DNA of 64,000 nt from positions 82,932 through 146,931 of the forward strand of contig QNGE01000290.1 in assembly GCA_008508345.1 (NCBI GenBank), read 5' to 3'. The stretch is from Paragonimus westermani (lineage: Eukaryota > Platyhelminthes > Trematoda > Plagiorchiida > Troglotrematidae). Shown piece after piece: positions 10,816 through 22,930 of this stretch. Numbering within the stretch: position 1 is the stretch's first letter; every line of letters begins with the position of its first letter. The notes under the pieces were generated by a model. The model was given only the letters and a program-made list of their open reading frames with translations. It had not been told where the DNA came from and ran no database searches. A program made the translations under genes and the position numbers.

Positions 10816-13019
10816 GGAAATCGCCTGTGACAGGGAACTTCAGTGTACTTGGGTTATTACTCGTCTTACACCCAGGTGGTTTTGCCCACAAATTGCTGAC
10901 ATATCAACGGGATCCCTCCAGCCGCAATGAATCAAGGTGCGCGAACTATAATTTGGTCAAACGCTAGTTTACCTGCAACTTTGACATGGTCCACTGGAAG
11001 CTGAATCACTTCCCTAATTGTTTCCTACGGTTGGTTCCAGGCTGATGCACTATAAGAAATTCGATAATTTTATGAAAATCACCTGGTACAAATTGCCAGG
11101 AATACTGCTGTTAGCTGGTGTTAACTTGATCAAATTGATGAATATAAAACAACCCTACGTAGACAGTAATAATTGGTGTGTAAACCTGTGAAACCCCAAC
11201 AAAGTGGTACCCAGTACATTACAGACACGGCTGTCACTACCTCCTTGTGAGGATTTTATATCGGTTTCACTTGGTTCAAATGTCTGAATACACGGATACT
11301 CAGTTTCCAATTACTGAAGGCATCAAAGAGAAAAGTGCAACACCGGTAATCTGCTGCTTACCTATAAAATTGTTACCATATATTTATAGGTTACAAACAA
11401 TCTAGGAAAAAAATAAAATGTCAACAAACTTTAGTGAGCAATTGTGTAAACCGACTAATTGAGTAACATTGGACGATTGTTGTAGTATTCTATCTCAACT
11501 CTGACTACAACTACGAAATTCGCAGTTAAAATTTGCCCAACCTAACAAATCTCATTTGAAGGAGCTTTTCGTACATCCCTAGTGAGAGATAAATGTGGAA
11601 AGATAAGATGGGTGTTTGATTGTGATTTTTCCAACATCTCGAGAAAGGAAACATGTTTGAGGGTTCGGTTGTCTTCGACGGACTTGATTTGTCGTGTTTT
11701 CATACAAGGACAACTATAACCAGTGAAATGCCTTAATGTGGCTGCTTCCCCGATCGTTTTCTATCTTAACATGGCCACGATTCGAATTAGTTCTTAGGGC
11801 ATACAGAAACTTGAACGCCAACTCAGAGTACGCACACTACACTTCCGCTCCGCAGAGAACAACATCCAGTGATCATTTAACCTAGTTTATCCCTAATCCA
11901 TAGGCAATCAAAATTCTGCGAACTGAAATACCTGTGACCTAATACAGCGTTGAATCTAGGATTTATTATTCATTTCATCAATGTTGAGCAGCGCTGATGA
12001 TGCACTAGGTTAAATGGCTGATTGGGAGGTCAAAACCCCCGGATAGGGTCAAACAGTCTATCTAATTTCGAAGTCCAGATTACGGTCGTCATCGAAAGTA
12101 CTAATGTGACCATCACATGCGCACCAGGATCTGCAAGTACTCGAGAAAAGCGAGCGGACCACGGTTACACAGACTGTGTGCAAATCTTATGCAGGTTTTT
12201 GAGTGCATAGCAGAATGAATGGACACGATGGAGAGTAGGCCCTCAGTCACGCATAAGCTTTGACGGATCGACCGCGAACGGTTGAGAAATCGGTTGCTAG
12301 CACTGTCCGTCCTATAGGTCAGTGAGCATAAAAAGCACACGAGTATCAGTTCAATCAGGTCCGAGTAATGGGAGCCAGATACTCGCCCAGGGTAATAGGT
12401 GGTAGACTGAACACAGTGCGAACCACACTGTGTGCAAATGTGATAATTCGCACTCAAGTAAATGATGTCACCTCCCCGATCAGTCGGTAAAAGGGGTCAG
12501 GCCTATCAGGTTGAGTAGACAGGCGTTACGTGAAAACAAGGCGTGCGTCACGTGATTGCTAGCCCTAACAAAAAGGTTTGAAATCAGTCCGTTATTTAGT
12601 GCACACCAGCGTCGGACAGCCAAGGTGCTTTAAGAGGATTTTGGATGATATACCGTCTACATGTCCATGAAGTTCGTGCAAGAAACTGAGACCTACGTTT
12701 TGCCTCCATTCAACGGAAAGCGGGGAGGATTTTTCAAGGTGATGCTACTGCACACCACGTTTTGCTGTCATAGTTGTTCCTACATAATCGTTTGGACATC
12801 GTCAGTTTCATTTGGCCATCGGGTTGCCTTGGACACGGTCGAGCATTTAATGGTCTGAACCGATGCATTATTGTGGTGGTCGCGGGCTATAAGCTACCGG
12901 TTCGCTGACGACACCACGTCATAACCATGTGTCCAGCGGCTGGAATGACAAGACTACAGCCAATCACGATTGTCCTGCTTGCCTTGCTGCCAGTTGTTTG
13001 ATAACTGTCAAATATGGGA
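10816..13019. other. anonymous stretch
   Basis: Open frames up to 114 codons (12113-12457, minus) show no recognisable domain. A short inverted repeat, ACCTATAAA at 11360-11368 with TTTATAGGT at 11383-11391, is the only structure noted. Confidence 0.35.
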
Positions 13020-13095
13020 GCCTTCAGAGACTCGAACGTCAAAAGAACGGGCGGTGATCGATGACTGTCTGTTTCACGCCATTTAACCAATTATC
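13020..13095 (-). mobile_element. tRNA-derived SINE head
   Basis: The minus strand carries an A box (TGGTTAAATGGCG, 13089-13076) and a B box (ACGTTCGAGTCT, 13039-13028) at tRNA spacing. The head resembles that at 58635-58702, including the same read-through peptide start MVKW, so both may be one family. Confidence 0.5.
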
Positions 13096-13549
13096 TAACG
13101 CACTGTCACGTATAACACTGATTGCTATCCGAAATATGATGAAGTCGTTACCGTATCCACAGCTCTCAATCTTCTCCTTCTACTAAGTCGACGGTAACAT
13201 CGGGTTTGAGCTAGTTCATTACCCGTTGTTAGTCCCACGAGTTCGAGTATTACAAGTACCATTAGTTTTGGTCTTCCTATGGTGAACTATAGACATATTC
13301 CAATATTTTACTGCTTAAAAAGTTATAGACCCCTAGCTGACTGGAGATCACGCCGGCATTTGACGAAAACAGTCAGTTTGAAATAATTAGTCCCCTTCAG
13401 AAGTTTGAACAAGAGTTAGAACAAGAAAAGTGGTAGATGCAAGCATTTCGTATTGACTCGTCAGTACCGAGTCTATAATAACATGAATCGATTTTTTTAA
13501 GCGAATAATTCAGGTGGTTGGTAACCATTAAGAGGGTCAGGGTTAGTCG
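13096..13549. other. anonymous stretch
   Basis: Nothing recognisable. It borders the 3' side of the Penelope-like fragment and may contain its untranslated end. Confidence 0.35.
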
Positions 13550-14360
13550 CTCGGCCCATGGAAGAGTCAAGTTCACGAACAGCTGTTTCTGAGCACAGGC
13601 ATCTTGAAGCGATTGATTGGTACTGCTTCAGCAAACCTCAGAAGTCTTGAATTGGAGTGACGCAACAGGATTCTGAATGCACGAGCTGGATCAATAGTGT
13701 GACTGGCGGTCCGAATGTGTCTAGGGACTGATCAAACTGGCAGCTAACTTGTTTTCACAACATTGTCGTTCTCCTGTAACACGGAATTTTGAACCCATTT
13801 AAGCAAGTATTGCTTCAGCTTGGAGATCAGGCATCTTTCGGTTCTGCCTATGTAACGTTCTTCGTAGTTACATGTAAATTGGTAAACACTGTGTTCAGGC
13901 ATCGATAGGCTGGTCTACTTTGATTGAAGGCACTGGTAGCTTTTGGGTCCGAGAGATTACACGGAGTTCAGCCGCATTAAATGTTCTTCTAAGTAAATTT
14001 CTCGGTCGTTGTGTTGTTTGTCGCATGATGTTGTCACCCTTAAAGGACAACTCTATGTAAACCCTCTTTTTTCCACAATGATCACTTCTTCGGACTGTGC
14101 TTTTTGACTGCTTCACCGTTCTAGGAAACGTTTAGGGTAACCAATAGATTGTAAGATAAAAGTGATGAGTTCTAGTTCCCGTGCTAGACTGTCATGAGTA
14201 CAGTTCCGTTTTACGGGCGTGAACAGCGTAGTTATTAGTGCTCGCTTATGTGGGGCCGGTCTGAAACTGTTGAAGGTTATATATTGGCCGGACCACGTGG
14301 ATTGCCAGTAAACAGCTCTTCCAATCCAGCCAGATCGAACGAGTTAGATTTAGTGGAAAA
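13550..14360 (-). mobile_element. Penelope-like element, C-terminal RT and GIY-YIG region
   Basis: Minus-strand blocks appear in the order known for Penelope-like elements. STWSGQYITFNSFRP and HKRALITTLF (14330-14250) match the end of the reverse transcriptase. KKRVYIELSFKGD (14080-14030) and a TFNAAELR segment (13995-13965) match the linker 'KRxYIxLPFKGD...TFNAAxLR'. YQFTCNYEERYIGRTERCL (13890-13830) matches the GIY-YIG endonuclease core. After a frame change, 'RAFRILLRHSNSRLLRFAEA' (13690-13620) matches the C-terminal helix region. A stop follows the RT block and the frames shift, so it is inactive. In the family, the RT copies RNA at a nick made by the GIY-YIG domain. Confidence 0.7.
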
Positions 14361-15039
14361 CAGTCAAACATTTTAAAGTTTCATCGATTCTTATGCCAGT
14401 GGCATTCTTTCGTTGCATCAAATTATCCACTTATCCAGTAACTCTCGTGCCATGCAACGGCCAGGGAGATCACGGTTGCCACAGCTAAGATAACTACACT
14501 GTGTCTACTAGAAAAAGCTGGCAAATTCTCAGATATGGGCATACATATGCTTGCAAATCCCCCTGGTGAATACTACATAGAACCGAATCAATCAGTAAAA
14601 GTAGTACTCAATTCTGCATCTGCAATCGACGGACGTTGAACTTCGATGTCCGTTGTACTTCCAGGTCGTAGAGCTTGCCAGATTGAATTCCGATATCGAA
14701 AGTTCATCCCACAGGACAGCAAGCAAATGATTGGACTCAATAACATCATCACCACCACAGGCAGCAGTATATCAGTGGTTCACACTGATATTCAGCTGTC
14801 ACATAACCACGAGGAAAAAAGCAAACCCGGTGCAGGAAGACGGGGAAAAAATGGGGGAGGGACATTACCATTAAAAACAGCTACTTCTGTACTCAAGCAC
14901 TTAGCATCAAGGGGCTTACACCTTGCAGACAAACAACCGAGTTACAAATGAAAGTAAGGCGTCATCAGCAAGACAGCTTTCTTACGGTTTGCATTGCCCA
15001 GCGTCACCAAGTGCACTCACTCGGCCAAACAACGACAAC
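14361..15039. other. anonymous stretch with a small hairpin
   Basis: It holds a 101-codon plus-strand frame (14646-14951), basic and Gly-rich near its end, with no recognised domain. A hairpin, ATATCAGTG at 14769-14777 with CACTGATAT at 14783-14791, lies inside it. Confidence 0.35.
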
Positions 15040-15660
15040 ATTCACATCACTTCGCTGGGTTGGCTACCATCTAAATTAACATCTACAGCCACTAACTTTA
15101 TGCGTCGCGATGTCCCCAACCGGGCAGATGAATCCGACCTACAGCGGTCAACCCTTTGGTGGACCATTTCATTTGTCTACGCCAGGTTAACATCTGTCCA
15201 CCTCACACCTTGCGCCAGTCGGCCTCAGCGTTGGCAGAATGTTCGGCGTAGTGGGCGACTAGCTGGCATCCTTAATAAATGACCTAACCATTTAATTCTC
15301 TGTAAACGTGAGGACTGAACAAGGGAATTCGTCTGACAATCAGTGCCAAACACTTGCTTCCTAACCACCCGATACGAACGATTTGACGCAAAAATCGGTG
15401 GTCAGCCACCTGAAGACGATTCACGTTTTCTACCTTCAGCGGCCAAGTTCCGGTGTCTTAAAGTAACACATCCCCAATGTTGTCTTATATACGTGATCCC
15501 AAGCTTCAAAGAAACACCTCTACGTCGCCACAGTTGACCCAGATTGGCGAACGGCGCCCTAGTCTCAGAGATATACGTCTGCATTCCATTCCCTACACCT
15601 CCGCCGTCGCCGCTAATGCAGCTTACAAGATGCACACAACAGTCAGTAACTTCCACTCTC
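15040..15660 (-). mobile_element. RTE-like LINE, C-terminal fragment
   Basis: The minus-strand frame starting at 15719 gives a HLVSCISGDGGGVGN segment (usual 'YLGSCISxxGGVxDEI'), then RAPFANLGQLWRRRGVSLKL, close to 'RAAFANLRHLWRRRDVSLxxKG'. After frame changes, VADHRFLRQIVRI matches 'VFDHRCLRxIARI', RIKWLGHLLRMPASRPLRR matches 'RLRWLGHVLRMPxxRLPRR', and LPGWGHRDA matches 'LPGWGPRD'. Plus-strand frames here (14923-15282, 15477-15698) are shadows of it. The 5' end is truncated close to the start of an oppositely oriented CR1-like LINE. Confidence 0.7.
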
Positions 15661-15669
15661 ATCTCACAA

Positions 15670-16640
15670 GTATTCTTACCGCAAAAGAGAACTGGTAGGA
15701 GGCAGTGGATCAAAGCCATATCGTAGATGTAGCTTTCATTGATTTTAGTAAGGTCTACGACAAAGGTACCTCATCAGGAGCTGTGCTTGAAACCACACTG
15801 CTGTGGATTAAGTGAAATGGTTTTACGTTGGATATCTGAGCTTCTGAGGAGAAAAGAGTATTGTGTTCATATAGGAACGAGTATATCCCTTGATATACGG
15901 TGATAGGCGGGGTGCCACTAGGTTTAGTTCTGAAGCCTTTTCTCTCCTCACTTCACGGCAATGAGCCTCCGGACACACCATGTGTGACCAAAGTGATGTT
16001 TTTTAACAACCTCGAAATGTGGCAGATCGTGGATAATTCGAAAGAATCGGTGGCATTACAGAGGGCCCTGGCTCGGCTTTGGATGTGGTCAACAGAGTGG
16101 CTGCTACCAATAGCTCACTAAAAATGAACATCTTTAGGCATTGATTTTGCTGCTAACGTCACATCCATGTATGAACTAGGAGGAACGGAGCTGCCTGTTG
16201 TGAACCAACAGGTAGACCTCGGATTCTTTGTCTTCGGCAAATTAAAAGGCAACAGTTAACAACACCAAGCTCTCAGCAAAGATTTACGTGTGTTGTAGAT
16301 GGTTTGTTCAGCCTTCGAGATGATTACGGGAGGTATGTTCTGTAAGCTATTTAATGCGCTCGTGAGACCTCTCATCACATATTGCGTCCAGGTGAATTCG
16401 CCATGGTTAATGCATGAGAAGGTAACACTGGAGAAGATAGTGCGTGTGGCTACACACGTGGTGTAAGGTTGGAAAGGCCTTCGTACTCACGGCGCGGTCA
16501 AGCCAATGGACAGGCGTGACGTAACCGATCAATCAAGCCATTGCCAATTGGCTGGCCAGTGACCTCGTTTCTCTGTAATAAGTCTGATCGATATCTCGAT
16601 TTAACTCTACTAACTCCTTATATAATTTTACCGGCCCGAA
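15670..16640 (+). mobile_element. CR1-like LINE, reverse transcriptase fragment
   Basis: Motif A appears as VDVAFIDFSKVYDKG (15723-15767). After a frame change, VIGGVPLGLVLKPF (15897-15938) matches 'SGVPQGSVLGPLLF'. The catalytic 'FADD' position reads FFNN (15999-16010), so both aspartates are lost. The same frame continues VALQRALARLWMWSTEWLL, matching 'ALQxDLxRLxxWSxxWLL'. Near 16335-16470 'FNALVRPLITYCVQVNSPWL' matches 'YxALVRPHLEYCVQAWSPYL'. The copy has many stops and cannot be active. Its first recognisable residues lie within about 80 bases of the truncated end of the minus-strand RTE-like LINE. Confidence 0.7.
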
Positions 16641-18543
16641 GATGAACAATCGAAAACATATGTTTGCATATATGTCTTTATTCTTATTATCGTAATGGGC
16701 ATATTTGAAACGTACTCACAGAGACTTGACAAGCTGGGAGCTTATTCACGGTTTTATTGGAGACTTCGGGGTGGTCTGATCCTCACCTGCCGCACGTTAA
16801 CCCGCCGCATTGGTTCTGATCTCTCTGGGCTATTGATGCTGGTACTTCTGCGGGCTCTCCGTCGACACCGTCTGAGGTCAAACACGCTTTGGTATGACCA
16901 CATTAAGGCCTAATCCAACATATTTCGGCTCGTCGTAGATAACTGGGGTACTCTTCCAGAGAGTGTAGTGCTTGCACAACCTGTCGAAGATTCTCGGCAT
17001 AAGCCAAGTGTCATCGAATTGCGGTCCACTCTTTTTTCATAAGTCTGGTACTCTTTATCTCTTGCTTCTTATTATATATTTGATGCATATGATCCATCTT
17101 CATGCATGTTTTCATCGACCGCTGTTATCAGTAACTTCTGAGTAATCCAGCATCACATACCGTCCCCTTTGTAATAATTTACTTTATTCTTCATTGCGTG
17201 ACTAGTACGACGGTGACTGCTGTGTCGGTCGAGTGGAAAATACTGGTTGAACCGCCGCTGGGGTCATGAATACAAACGTAGGTGAACCAGTTTTACCCGG
17301 TAGTATCCGACTCCCGCCTCGGTTTCAACAGTGTTCATCTGCTGGAACAACCATGGGAAATCTGTCCAAAGTTCCTGTCCCATTTGAATCTGAATCAGAC
17401 AGTGTACATCTGCGAAAGTTGATTCCGCACTACCGCAGAGATGACAGTTTAGACTGCATGCTGGATTTGCCGAACCCTGATTGGTGCGCTTGTTATTCTA
17501 CTTTTGTTGCAGTACCGAATGTTAAAATTGCGTTTGGTTTGTTTTGGAAAGTCTGTCCCACTTTTTCCTCTTGCAGCGTGCGGTAAACAATTATGACCGA
17601 TTTTTTGCTGTGGCTGCATGCTAGGAATTTGGCTTTGCTTTCATCTTACCTATAAGTACCGCTGCGCGTTCACTAAAACCTTCTGATTCGTTGCTGTTTT
17701 GCGCGCTCTTCTCTTCACGCATACGTGACTAGTTTAGTGTGTTCCTTTTCTGTTGATCGACGACCACTTCACGAAGTCGTTTTTATCCTTCTATTTTGGT
17801 CATTTTTCTATTGGGTAATTTAAGTAACCGGTTAATTCACCTCCAAGGTTTGGCAACATTTTTATCGTATTTTTTTACCATTAATACCATATAAATTCTA
17901 CTTGTTCCGATCATCGCTTCAAACGTTCTTTCGAATCAGAAACTAGTCCTGTTGACTCGACTGCTCGAATAAGCGGTATTGGAGTCTTGAAAGAAACAGT
18001 TAAAACACGAAAAGTGACAAGTGTACGCATCTCCTATTGATCCATCAGTTATCAGCATCATTATGTAGTCTAGCCAGTTAGTGTATTCACAATCCTAGTA
18101 CACCATACCAACGCAAGATTCATGCGGTCTGCTTAGGCCCTGGAAATCATTTGGCTGAAACCACACTTGTTTGTTCAGAAACGATTGTTCGTGACCATGG
18201 TCCTACCCTTTCGTGACCAGCCGAACGATTATCCATCTCACTACAGTGATTGTTTTCACATGAAAAATAATTTTTGTCACTGTAAATTTGGTACTGGTGA
18301 GTCAATACGAAATACGCATATCTGCTATTCTTCACGTTTCAACTGTTTTGTTCACATTTCTGAAGAAAGCCAACTGTTCCATTTTAAAAAACTATTTCCC
18401 GCTGAAAGTTGGTAGTTGATGGAGTGGTCGATTGTGTGTCATCGAACAACCTATCACCAATCTCCAGGAGCAAAATTGGTGACTGACGGTAACCCGGTTG
18501 TTGAATCATCCTATTCGGTAACCAGTAATCGATAACTCCAATA
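16641..18543. other. anonymous stretch
   Basis: A 106-codon plus frame (17266-17586) has no recognised domain. T-rich DNA lies at 17600-17950. Nothing else is supported. Confidence 0.35.
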
Positions 18544-18740
18544 ACACTCATCCAAACGTTCAAGTTATTGGGGCCATCTTCTAACTCCAGAAGAATTTAG
18601 AAAATATGGACTAATTGATTGGAGTTTATATGGCGAACGAATGAACATCTCAGTCGTCATCTCGACTCATCAGCTTCATCGATACATTCAACATTTTCAA
18701 ACTATGCCAGCTTTCTTTGAATGTACACTTTTTTGCTAAC
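18544..18740 (+). pseudogene. possible Fn3-like exon relic, unit 1
   Basis: The plus-strand reading from about 18554 gives YWGHLLTPEEFRKYGLIDWS and LYGERMNISVV, then a less conserved stretch to a TAA near 18738. It aligns with unit 2, 672 bp downstream (W.GYLLNPKDVRKF..KKWSLYG), with similar spacing and matching hydrophobic positions. The pattern could be the strand C-to-E part of a fibronectin type III domain, which is an inference. No convincing splice sites flank it. Protein-level similarity between the units, with frames closed elsewhere, suggests an ancient exon duplication. Confidence 0.35.
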
Positions 18741-19209
18741 GTGCGATACATTTTGAGCTTAACTGAGTCCTGTGTACCATATGCCGCTACGAGCATTGAT
18801 CACGTTTGGACATCATTATAACTGGGCAGCTAAAAAGGTGCAATTAAATGTCATATATCGACTGTATACGCGTTGCAGAACGTGACTGTCAGAAGAGTCT
18901 ACGATGTGCAAAAGATGGATAGATCGTGTCGGTCGAGCAACGTGGTCAGCAACTTCGGTAATCAAACATTTACACTATTCATCCTCGTTTCGTATTGCAT
19001 GAACTGGAACGGACGAAGTTTTGCCCATGCCGCACATTTGTGAACGCATTCATCAACCCGAGGTGACAGCTCGTGAACCAGCTGTTCATCTGAACAACTT
19101 ATTTTACGTTACAGACTGAGTTTAAGAACTTGACAGTGACTATGTTACACGTATCAAATCGTTCCTGAAAATTTATATTAATTCATCTAATAACACGTAA
19201 TCAACAGTT

Positions 19210-19503
19210 CCAATATCGCCTATTCAGAAGATCGGGTTGGCGAGGCTATCTTCTAAATCCAAAAGACGTCAGGAAATTCGATCGAAAGAAATGGAGTTTA
19301 TACGGCGCTGTTAAAAAAATTACACTAAACGTGGTACCTCATCTTGAATATGAAGTAACTGTGTACTCAGACTACCCAGCATAAAAACCGTTCGAAATGG
19401 AACAGTCAAGAAGTTCGTACGTGACTGGAAGTCAACGGGAAATGAATTCGTCAAAACATTCTGGTGCAGATGAAGGTGTTAGCTTATCAAACACTACCGA
19501 GTA
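19210..19503 (+). pseudogene. possible Fn3-like exon relic, unit 2
   Basis: The reading from about 19217 gives WRGYLLNPKDVRKF, KKWSLYG, ITLNVV, then PHLEYEVTVYSDYPA, followed by TAA at 19382-19384. It continues in the same frame as KPFEMEQ and a Ser-rich stretch to a stop near 19503. The segment 'L.VVPHLEYEVTVYSDY' has the alternation expected of Fn3 strands E-F ('LxPxTxYxVxVxA'). It is the better preserved of the two units. The internal stop argues for a pseudogene or sequencing error. Confidence 0.4.
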
Positions 19504-20226
19504 AGAGAGTTTTAGCAAGCTGTGGCAGTTATTTGTGAACTCACGATATCAAATTAAGCATCCTTTTTCATTGCACACAGCAGGAAGACAAATAAAGACA
19601 AATTTAGAGTCGACTTTCTACAAAGAGACATGCCGTAAAGAATTCAACGTTTGGCATCATACTATGCACAGGATGGTAAACGTACCAAATCATCTTCAAC
19701 CCAACACTGATCTTCTTGAAACACTGTATGTTACTCTGCAAGCATTTCATCTACTCCTGTTGCCTCTTTGTCGTTATGGCTTATTTTGAAGATTATCATA
19801 CACACACCTGTATCATGGACGGCGCAAGTAGTGGCCATAAAAGGAGAACTTCAAATAAGCCGATTTCCAAGTACAGGAGATTGTCTAAGTTTTAAAATCA
19901 ACCTAGTGATCTTTCGTTCAACTCATAGTGGCAAAGAAAGTGGCGAAGAGAGACGACACCACAGTTACCAAATGAAGACGTTTTGCAGCTTATTTTGAGT
20001 GTAAAATGCAGGCAAAACTTAAAATGTCTCCTGGATACAAAAGCTTCCCAAGGTGTCCGGAATGCTAGCACAGCCGATGCTCAGACATCGGGATAGTGAA
20101 ATATTCTCTCGTGTGTGGAATAAAAAACAACATTCGATGAAAACTTCCCACCTGAATCTGTGATAAATCTTTGGGTAAGTCCTTAAATTCAATAGGCGGA
20201 AGTGAGGATACGGCCATTCTGATGGG
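19504..20226. other. anonymous stretch
   Basis: Open frames of 76-84 codons (19535-19789, 19768-19998, plus) have no recognised motif. They might belong to the same decayed locus as the Fn3-like units, but nothing shows it. Confidence 0.3.
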
Positions 20227-20255
20227 TATATATTTATATATATATATATATATAT
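20227..20255. repeat. (TA)n microsatellite
   Basis: An alternating TA run, uninterrupted from about 20234 to 20255, with a single interruption near 20233. Confidence 0.9.
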
Positions 20256-21799
20256 CCCTCGAAATGACATCAAGTGTGAGTGCAACTTAGCTTCTGTTTG
20301 CATGCTCCGAAAACAAGTGGGAAAAATTTGTACACGCTGAATTGCGCGAATACCCCGTACCGAAAAAGTTCCATCGACAAATCTACGTTCCAACATGGCG
20401 ATGCCAAGTTAGCCACTCCATAGTTAGTTTTACCGTGTATGCAGTCGGAAAATGTGTACGTTTTGTCTTCACTTTGGGCTGACCATTCTCTCAACTAATC
20501 TTCCACGCCGGGTAAATGCACCGTTTATTGCGCCACCCAATACATAAGTTGCATGGGAACGGTAACCGATTAGTATCTATCCCGAATATTTCCATCGACA
20601 TACGAATTGCAGCCAATCAAGGTACATGTCTCCGATTGTATAAGCCGAACGAACATCGGCAAACCAACCACTTGCTGGTATCTGTACGAAAAGAGGGCAA
20701 CCATGGTATGTCTCCGCTTTCTCTCTCTCCATCCCTCTGCATTTTGGTCTCACCACTGACTTCCACGACGACAGCTCAACAGATTACGTACACGCCCTTA
20801 CGCAATTCTCGTCGTCCTGTCCACTTCCTGTTCAGTACCGCAACATTTGGACTGTTATCACCATTTTAAAAATGTGTGCCACATTGAACATAATAAAGAC
20901 CAAGTCAGCTTTTGTGCATGAGCACACCAAGTTATTATTTTCAGGTGTATATTGTTCTTAGAAAGACAATAAACAAAAATACACCTAACTCATAAACAAA
21001 ATTTATAGTACCTTATAAATTTAAATCTTGGCGGCGCGATGTGTGATAGAGGCAAACGAAACGGCTGTCTAATTTGAAAACAGACGGCCTGTGGAGCGAG
21101 TCGGGGAACGCACATGTGAACAATTAAACAAGCACAGCCACATGAATCAAAAGGCCAACAAGTATAACGAAACTATTTTGCAATCTTTTATCATTTTTCT
21201 ATTTTGCATATCGTTCAGCAAGCAAACTAAGGACATCTTCAGGTCACACTATCCGATTGGTAGGGAGTTGCATACACTCGCGAATAATATCCAATCAGCG
21301 TGCGGTCTTCTGTTGGTCAGACGGGCCAACCAATGCAAAATAGTTAGGCGGGTCGACATTTTGATCTCGTCTCATCGGTTACCCTTGTCAAATTATGATA
21401 AACAACAAATAGTGGAGGGAATTACCGCGGGGAAGTCAATTTAATCTTGTCAGAACTAGTCAGCCGTGTGATTACAAGGTGAGTAGTATGATCGAGTCCC
21501 AGGAATGTTTAATTCCTTCGAAAATGCGCATTGAAGTCGTGAGAACGACAGAGTAGCGAACAAGACTTGTCTTCTGTGTTTGAACATCAGGCTTCATCAT
21601 GCTGTGAGTAGTAAACAAGTACAAAAATGCTCTTGTTGAAATAAATAAGAGAATGAATTAAATAAAACATTCCAGGTTGTCCATGTGTGACTTGGTGCAC
21701 ACCTAGGAATTCGAAAACAAACCTCAAACACCGGGTGGACTCTCTCTGACGCGGGGTCCTCATTTGGGGTTTATCTGGTTGATGACGTTGTTAACTTGA
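20256..21799. other. anonymous stretch with unassigned ORFs
   Basis: Two 117-codon plus frames (20516-20869 and 21091-21444) show no recognised domain. A donor-like GTATGT sits at about 20705 within the first, so an exon ending there is conceivable but unsupported. Confidence 0.3.
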
Positions 21800-22930
21800 T
21801 TTTCCCATCCGGGATTTTGCGAAGTCACTGAAAATGTGTTCAACTGATACCCTGTATGCATTCAAAAACATCTTTCTAGACAAGCGGATGGATACGTATT
21901 GTGACGTTCAATCGGACAGATGCTGGTAGATATACTTGTGGATCGGTGTGAATGTTCGACTATCCATCGTGCTTGGTGACCTTGACCAGGCAAACAACCG
22001 AACACTGAGCCCGAACTTCCAAATCACTATCTTCACTAGTCACATTCTTAGGGGCCATTCAGTACAGAATGTGCCAGATGAAATTCGCAACACTCCACTT
22101 TATGGACGCCATGCGGACGATGTATGCAACGGTCACTGGCCAGCAACAGCTCTTAACCAACTGTCAGTCAGCTTTCAAAATGCGTTAGCTCTCACCTTTG
22201 AGGGTGAACAGCGCAGTAGAGTGTGACTTCCAAGTGTTTCCCCTAAGAAAACGCTCCGTTGGGTCACTGTTTTGACGTACATAGATAATATGGAATCTGC
22301 AATTTAACAGCTTTGCACCAACTACACATAAACGTGGTCTCGTTAGGACTTTGTTTCATATGGTTTGACAAAATACAAAATTACGGCTGTTAGAAAAAAG
22401 AGCAGAAGTGGTTATATGAGAATTTGGTGAAAAATGGATTTCTGACATCTATTCAACTAATTTCTTTACCCGAGTTACACAGATGACTACTATCATCGCC
22501 CTTTGCAAACTTCTCTATTTTACCCCACCACTGAAACGTGCCAATACTTTAGTATTAATCAACACAGTTCAGATACAGCAATCAACTCTACACATAGCAC
22601 CGTTTGACTGATATTTGTGAGACAAACTGCACTTAAAAACGACCAACTGCCATTATTCGTCTATTGCAATATGGTCTACAGATATGCTCGTGACTGCAGA
22701 TGTAGAGACACTGGCTGAAATAAGAGGCACATCGGTACACGTACTAGTGAACAGATACACACATATAACAAATAGATCCTCGAATCGCAGGTTTGATGTG
22801 CACCTAACGGGATCGAACACTCACCGAATCCTAGAGGTGCTTCCACAGTGTCCTTCAAAACTAATCGGAAGCAGAACACAATATCATGGAGGCAGTACAA
22901 ATACACCTACTGAATCCACAACTGTGAACT
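21800..22930 (+). mobile_element. Penelope-like element, RT and GIY-YIG fragment
   Basis: Plus-strand blocks follow Penelope order. A 'RQADGYVL' and 'LVDILV' stretch (21870-21935) corresponds to 'RQVDGVAMGSPLGPLLADIFV'. LYGRHADDVCNG (22092-22127) is the catalytic 'YxRYVDDxF' motif with both aspartates. FNSFAPTTHKRGLVRTLF (22300-22353) and NTKLRLLEKRAEVVI match the RT end. VYRYARDCRCRDTG and KRHIGTRTSEQI (22673-22755) match the Cys-containing GIY-YIG core 'VYxFxCxCxxxYIGRTxRxLxxRxxEH'. Stops and frame changes throughout make it inactive. It covers more of the protein than the other two copies here. Confidence 0.65.
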
